Position numbers and translations under genes: made by a program
Shown: piece after piece, positions 59,517-64,000 of the stretch
How the letters are laid out: each line of letters opens with the position of its first letter
Position numbering within the stretch: the first letter of the stretch is position 1
Source: Clostridia bacterium
GTDB taxonomy: Bacteria > Bacillota > Clostridia > TANB77 > CAG-508
Reading direction: 5' to 3'
Length of the DNA stretch: 64,000 bases
Assembly (NCBI GenBank): GCA_017510525.1
Contig: JAFWNC010000005.1
Span: 1-64,000 of the forward strand
Notes under the pieces: generated by a model
Databases searched by the model: none
Seen by the model: only the letters and a program-made list of their open reading frames with translations
What the model was told of the DNA's origin: nothing

Positions 59517-60546
59517 AATTATTTCTGTTCTCATTATTATTACTATTATTTCCTTCAGTTTTCTCTATTGATGTTAGGTAATATTTTCCAGAATTATTAT
59601 CTTTCTTGAATACATATTTAAATCTTTGTAATGAATTAAAGTCTTTCACATTACCCTCAATAGTTTCATGATTGAAACCATCAATTGAATCATTTGATAA
59701 AATATTCTCTCTATAAGTATCTCCAGTAACTGCAAATATGCTATTTTCAGTAGTCATTAATTCACCAGAGAATTCTTTGTTTGAAAAATTATATCCACTA
59801 TATAATTGATATCCCATATTATTATTATCAATTGAAAATGTTTTTATAAAAAATGGAACAACATATATTTCAATTCTATCACTATATTTTACAGCCTTCT
59901 CAACATAATCATTTATGATTGGAGGCTCATTTTCATTTATTCCACTCTCAACAACCTCAAATAATTCATTATCTGATTTATAAGCGTATTTATCAACACT
60001 ATAATACTTTGAAAAATTATCATCTTCAAATAGTTTAACATCAGAATATCTTATATTATTTGTTGAACCAAATATTGTTGATAAATAACTATCAACTTTT
60101 TCTTTTGAGATTGTTTTTATATTATTATTAACATTTATTTCTGAATCTTTAACAGATGCTAATGCTAACTTTAATTTTACATCATCTGAAATCTCTCCAT
60201 TTGAAGAATAAATAGCGTATTTAGCAAATGTTTTTTGATTTCCTGCATTTTTAAATAATGTTTTTACATCTGAAGAATTAACATTTATCTCTTCTCCATT
60301 TGAATTATCTTCATCGTCATCTTCGTCATCATTATCATCATCTACAATAGCGTTTCTCATAACATCATTCATACTATTAGAATTAGTATTAGTATTATTG
60401 TTAGAATTTGAAGTTAAATTAATTGTAGAATTACTACCCTTTCCAGACTGTGTAGCTAAAATAATAACACATGTTATTATTATACCTATTATTAGTGCAA
60501 AGAATATAATTATTGCAACTAAAGGAATTCCTCTTTTTTGATTCAT
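59515..60546 (-). CDS. Membrane-anchored extracytoplasmic protein, 343 aa
   Basis: An N-terminal membrane helix (PLVAIIIFFALIIGIIITCV), an Asn/Ser/Asp-rich linker (residues 38-85, with an acidic DDDNDDEDDDEDNSN block) and a 250-residue soluble domain (VKTLFKNAGNQKTFAKYAIY; KLALASVKDSEINVNNNIKT; IEIYVVPFFIKTFSIDNNNM). The domain repeats an alpha/beta pattern but matches no family I know. Similar anchored proteins with Asn-rich stalks recur in this window (29763, 41954). Confidence 0.55.
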   Translation of the reverse strand: MNQKRGIPLVAIIIFFALIIGIIITCVIILATQSGKGSNSTINLTSNSNNNTNTNSNSMNDVMRNAIVDDDNDDEDDDEDNSNGEEINVNSSDVKTLFKNAGNQKTFAKYAIYSSNGEISDDVKLKLALASVKDSEINVNNNIKTISKEKVDSYLSTIFGSTNNIRYSDVKLFEDDNFSKYYSVDKYAYKSDNELFEVVESGINENEPPIINDYVEKAVKYSDRIEIYVVPFFIKTFSIDNNNMGYQLYSGYNFSNKEFSGELMTTENSIFAVTGDTYRENILSNDSIDGFNHETIEGNVKDFNSLQRFKYVFKKDNNSGKYYLTSIEKTEGNNSNNNENRNN

Positions 60547-60611
60547 TTTTATTTTCCTCCTCTTTTGTAATACATTAATTATATAAATAAATATTTTTTA
60601 AATCAATAGTA

Positions 60612-61616
60612 TTACAAATAATTTTTACATAAAATTGATTTTAAAGCAATTTCAATATCAATTTCTCCAATTTTATATTTATAGTCTAATTCAATTAACT
60701 CATTTAATATTTGCTCTAGTTCATCTATCTTAAAAAAGTTTGCTTGTTTTCTATATTTAGAAATTAAAAACATCTGATTAGTTTTTAAATCTAAAACTTT
60801 AGCTATATCGTTTCCATTTTTAATAGCTAAACTTGCTAAGTAAACTTTTTTAAAATGATTATATAGTGTTATTAATATTTTGGGCAAAGGTTCTTTTTGA
60901 TAAATAAGATTATCTAAGATATTTAATGCCTCATCAATTTTTTTATCTCCAAGTAAATCTGTAAGCTGAAAAATAACAGCTTGAATTTGCTTTGTTGATA
61001 GATTATCAATATCCTCTTTTTTTATAGTATTACCACTACCAGCATATTCAATTAGCTTTCTGATTTCATTAATTAAGTTTTGCATATCAGTTCCAACAAC
61101 TTCAATTAAATACATTAGATCATTATCAGAAATATTAACTTTATAAGCATTACATATCTTTTTTAACCTTACTTTAATTTGAGCAGGTTTTAAGTACTCG
61201 AAGTTAACTAAACAAGCTTTCTTTTCTAATAATTTATAAAAACTATATTTATTAACCTCTTCTTCAATAAAAACAATAATACATGAATCTGTAATTAAAT
61301 CCATGTTTTTATCTATGTAATCACTTAATTTTTCTTTAATACTAATATTTTTACTTTCTTTCTTAAAAAGTCCAGAGTTTCTAATTATTATTAATTTTTT
61401 ATCATATCCAAAAGCTGGTGTTTCTATATTAGGGATTATGTCATTTAAATTGCTATCATCAATTAAAATATAATTAATCCCTAATTGAAGTTCACCAAAA
61501 ATCTTTTTAATTTTCTTAACTGCTTCATCTAAAAGGAACTTATCATTTCCCCAAAATAAATAAATAGACTCTAATTTCTTTTCATTTAATTCTTTTTCTA
61601 GAGTTTCATAAGACAT
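60612..61616 (-). CDS. holA: DNA polymerase III subunit delta
   Basis: 334 aa clamp-loader subunit that opens the beta clamp. Family stretches: YETLEKELNEKKLESIYLFW (N-terminal Rossmann-like start), KLIIIRNSGLFKKESK, CLVNFEYLKPAQIKVRLKKI, LIEVVGTDMQNLINEIRKLI and the collar domain end YKIGEIDIEIALKSILCKNY. It lacks a Walker A motif, as is normal for delta. GGAG precedes the ATG. Confidence 0.92.
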   Translation of the reverse strand: MSYETLEKELNEKKLESIYLFWGNDKFLLDEAVKKIKKIFGELQLGINYILIDDSNLNDIIPNIETPAFGYDKKLIIIRNSGLFKKESKNISIKEKLSDYIDKNMDLITDSCIIVFIEEEVNKYSFYKLLEKKACLVNFEYLKPAQIKVRLKKICNAYKVNISDNDLMYLIEVVGTDMQNLINEIRKLIEYAGSGNTIKKEDIDNLSTKQIQAVIFQLTDLLGDKKIDEALNILDNLIYQKEPLPKILITLYNHFKKVYLASLAIKNGNDIAKVLDLKTNQMFLISKYRKQANFFKIDELEQILNELIELDYKYKIGEIDIEIALKSILCKNYL

Positions 61617-61673
61617 CCCTTTAAAGCTCCTTCACTAAAATAATCTTATTTATCTAAAGTTAGAAGAATCATT

Positions 61674-63707
61674 CTATTCCAACTCTATTTTCAAAACTTC
61701 AGAAACGCTCCAAGCCTGAGCAATTGTACCACCTGGATTATATGGTGGTTTTGAATCATATACTTCAGAAATATTGCCGGCTGCACCTTCATCAAATAAA
61801 GCTTTTTTATAAGTTTTTTTCATTGAATTAATATATTTCTTATACTTTTTCTCAAGTTCTTCTTTTTTAGCTTTATCCTTTTCTGATTTGATTATAGTTT
61901 TAAATGCATCAACATATAGTCCTGCAAGCCAAGGCCATGTGATACCTTGATGATAACTCATATCTCTTTTTACAGGATCTCCACAATACTCCCCAACATA
62001 GTCTTTTTCTTTTTTTGATAATGTAGCAATACCATATTTAGTAACTAGTTCTTTTGAAACAGTTTCAAACATTTCTTTTACAATTTCTGAAGAAGGTGAT
62101 AAAACAGGATATGTTAAACTAATTGAGAACAATTGATTTGGCCTAATTTTATCATCACCAATTACATCATATAAACACTTCTTATCTTTATTGTAAAACT
62201 TCTTTCCAAAAGCCCTTTTAACCTTAGTTGCTAATTTATTCATTTCATCTTTAAGTTCTTTATCATCAAACTTTCCAGAAAAATGTTCTAAAACTTTTAA
62301 ACTATTATACCATAAGCTATTAATTTCTACAGCTTTTCCATTTCTAGGAGTAACTACAAAATCACCTATTTTTGCGTCCATCCAAGTGATTTGAGTTTCA
62401 TCTGTTCCAGCTGAAATAAGTCCATCAGTATCCATATAAATATTACTATTCTCAAAATTAATACCATTTTCAAAAGAATGAATAACATTTTTCAAAACAT
62501 CATATAAGTTTTTCTTTACAAAATCATAATCTCCAGTATATTGAACATATTTCATAACTTGTTCAAATAATAAAAGAGAACTATCAACACTATTATATAA
62601 AGGTCTGCTATCATATCCAGAATAACCATTTGGAACAAGACCAAATTTGATATCTTTTGTAAACATTAACAATACTTCTTTAGCAATATCAAATCTTTTT
62701 GTCTTTAATAATAAACCTTCATATGAAATCAAAGTATCTCTGCCCCAATCTAAAAACCAGTGATAACCTGCTATAATTGTATGTAATGAAAATTTAGGTC
62801 TATTTACAACAAATAAATCAGAAGCAATTACTAAGTTTTTTATAACCTCATTTTTCTCTTCATCTGTCTTAGTAAGCTTGTCCTTTTTTATTAATAAATC
62901 TGAATCCTTTATAATCTTATCTAATCTCTCTTTTTCAGATTTTAAAACCTTTTTCCCATCTAATTCTTCAATATTAGATTCTAATGAACAAATAAAAGTA
63001 AACTCTTTAGTTTCTCCCTTTTTAATCTCAATATCATATCTACCAGGAACAACTAAATTCTCTTCAGGACAAAATCCTCTTTTCTCTTCTTGAATATAAA
63101 ACATATTCTTAAAAGTATCATTTTTATGTTCAAAATATTCTCCATCTTTTAAAAACATATAAATTGGAGAAACTTTATTTCCATCAATTGTAACTCTTAC
63201 CTTATTTCCATCAATATGTTCATTAACATCATATTCATGATTACAATTATCTCTATGAAAATCTCTATAATTCATTATTGGTGCTAATTTAAATACAATA
63301 TCTTTATCAGTTTTCACTTTATAATAAACACATACTGTATTCTGACCATAAACCATAACTACCTGTTTTTTTACTTGAACTCCATCTACTTTATAATTGA
63401 AAATCGGATTATACTCTTTTTCGAAACTCTCTAAATTCTTATATCCTTCGGAAATATAATTCTTACAAATATTTGTATATAGTATTTCTTCTTTATTCTG
63501 ATTCATAAAATAAATAGATTCATCAACTTTAGATAAAATAATAAATCGTCTACCTGGTGGCATAAGAGGCGCAACTAATAGTCCATGATATTTTCTTGTA
63601 TTTGTCCCTAAAACAGAACTACTAGAATATCCCCCTATTCCATTTCCTATAATCCATTCTCTCTCTAATCCTTCTTCTAAATTCAAGTTCTTCTTTGGTA
63701 TCTTCAT
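61674..63707 (-). CDS. Glycogen debranching enzyme (amylo-alpha-1,6-glucosidase, GH133)
   Basis: 677 aa. The N-terminal domain (1-270) begins EREWIIGNGIGGYSSSSVLG and NTRKYHGLLVAPLMPPGRRF, typical of the GDE_N type. The C-terminal (alpha/alpha)6 barrel has YHWFLDWGRDTLISYEGLLL, SAGTDETQITWMDAKIGDFV, EINSLWYNSLKVLEHF, HQGITWPWLAGLYVDAF and GNISEVYDSKPPYNPGGTIA. It hydrolyses alpha-1,6 branches of glycogen stores. The transferase half of the eukaryotic enzyme is absent, as usual in bacteria and archaea. Confidence 0.9.
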   Translation of the reverse strand: MKIPKKNLNLEEGLEREWIIGNGIGGYSSSSVLGTNTRKYHGLLVAPLMPPGRRFIILSKVDESIYFMNQNKEEILYTNICKNYISEGYKNLESFEKEYNPIFNYKVDGVQVKKQVVMVYGQNTVCVYYKVKTDKDIVFKLAPIMNYRDFHRDNCNHEYDVNEHIDGNKVRVTIDGNKVSPIYMFLKDGEYFEHKNDTFKNMFYIQEEKRGFCPEENLVVPGRYDIEIKKGETKEFTFICSLESNIEELDGKKVLKSEKERLDKIIKDSDLLIKKDKLTKTDEEKNEVIKNLVIASDLFVVNRPKFSLHTIIAGYHWFLDWGRDTLISYEGLLLKTKRFDIAKEVLLMFTKDIKFGLVPNGYSGYDSRPLYNSVDSSLLLFEQVMKYVQYTGDYDFVKKNLYDVLKNVIHSFENGINFENSNIYMDTDGLISAGTDETQITWMDAKIGDFVVTPRNGKAVEINSLWYNSLKVLEHFSGKFDDKELKDEMNKLATKVKRAFGKKFYNKDKKCLYDVIGDDKIRPNQLFSISLTYPVLSPSSEIVKEMFETVSKELVTKYGIATLSKKEKDYVGEYCGDPVKRDMSYHQGITWPWLAGLYVDAFKTIIKSEKDKAKKEELEKKYKKYINSMKKTYKKALFDEGAAGNISEVYDSKPPYNPGGTIAQAWSVSEVLKIELE

Positions 63708-63724
63708 ATTCTTTTTCCTCTCTT

Positions 63725-63988
63725 TTATTTATTTTTATCTAATCTTTCCATTCTTTTTAACATTTTGATATTTTCGTTTTTCTTTTCATCGCTCGTTTGT
63801 ATAGAATCAATTCTATCTTTGTATTTAGAGCTAAACTTACTCTTACCTCTTCTTCTATTTCTAATTTTCTTTTGAGCTTGTTCTCTTTGCTTTATTTCAT
63901 TTCTATGAGATTTATTTCTTTTTCTATTTTTCTTTTTCTCATCAGCCAAAACATCGTTTATAAGCATATATTGAGGAGTTGCTTTCAT
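63725..63988 (-). CDS. Basic hypothetical protein, possibly continuing past the edge
   Basis: 87 aa visible: MKATPQYMLINDVLADEKKK followed by Lys/Arg/Asn-rich sequence (RNRRRGKSKFSSKYKDRIDS). No stop lies upstream in frame before the window ends and no clear ribosome site precedes ATG 63988, so the gene may start outside the window. No family recognised. Confidence 0.45.
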   Translation of the reverse strand: MKATPQYMLINDVLADEKKKNRKRNKSHRNEIKQREQAQKKIRNRRRGKSKFSSKYKDRIDSIQTSDEKKNENIKMLKRMERLDKNK

Positions 63989-64000
63989 ATCTCTAAATTT

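Overview
The window comes from a very AT-rich, spore-forming member of the Clostridia, probably an uncultured gut lineage. It carries the complete eight-gene spoIIIA operon, SecA with a SEC-C zinc tail, bifunctional AdhE, class II aldolase, UvrA/UvrB, SmpB, S-layer-homology and LysM/GH25 wall proteins, strong AGGAGG ribosome sites and short intergenic regions. Most genes lie on the minus strand. I could not place it to genus.

Layout: 1-2.5 kb is accessory DNA: the 5' end of a REP-associated (RAYT) transposase with its hairpin, small hypothetical genes, a transglutaminase-like protein and an integrase remnant. About 2.58-11.7 kb is a mobilizable integrative element inserted in the 3' end of secA. 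The displaced secA tail survives as a 51-bp copy at 2561-2611, and an identical 22-bp repeat lies inside each end. The element carries two tyrosine recombinases, an excisionase-like protein, a MobV relaxase with a recognisable oriT, a RepA-like ATPase, a promoter-to-terminator non-coding unit of about 550 nt that looks strongly structured, an XRE membrane regulator, DUF4180, MntP and TnpV. From 11.7 kb to the end is chromosome: secA, an HD-CYTH fusion, an AI-2E-family permease, murD, uvrA, uvrB, three wall/surface proteins, hisS, adhE with a coupled kinase, guaD, a His-rich COG0523 GTPase, smpB, fba, GH25-LysM, a RelBE-type module, tRNA-Leu, argS, pfkA, an ATP-grasp protein, spoIIIAA-AH, holA and a glycogen debranching enzyme.

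Two patterns cut across this map. First, four genes (RAYT, the AI-2E-family permease, GH25-LysM and spoIIIAD) are each interrupted by one extra base. In every case the break is an in-frame CGG codon, and skipping its C gives a glycine codon that restores the family sequence exactly. By eye I found no CGG used as an ordinary sense codon in any core gene here; five others lie in four accessory-looking genes. This is either a systematic sequence error or programmed +1 frameshifting at a hungry or unassigned CGG codon. Second, the intergenic regions are full of GC-rich hairpins of two types: about 16 short ones with a GTAG tetranucleotide directly 5' of the stem (the arrangement seen in REP sequences served by RAYT transposases), and long palindromes with 30-55 bp arms. 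One long palindrome contains an inverted copy of the 3' end of tRNA-Leu.
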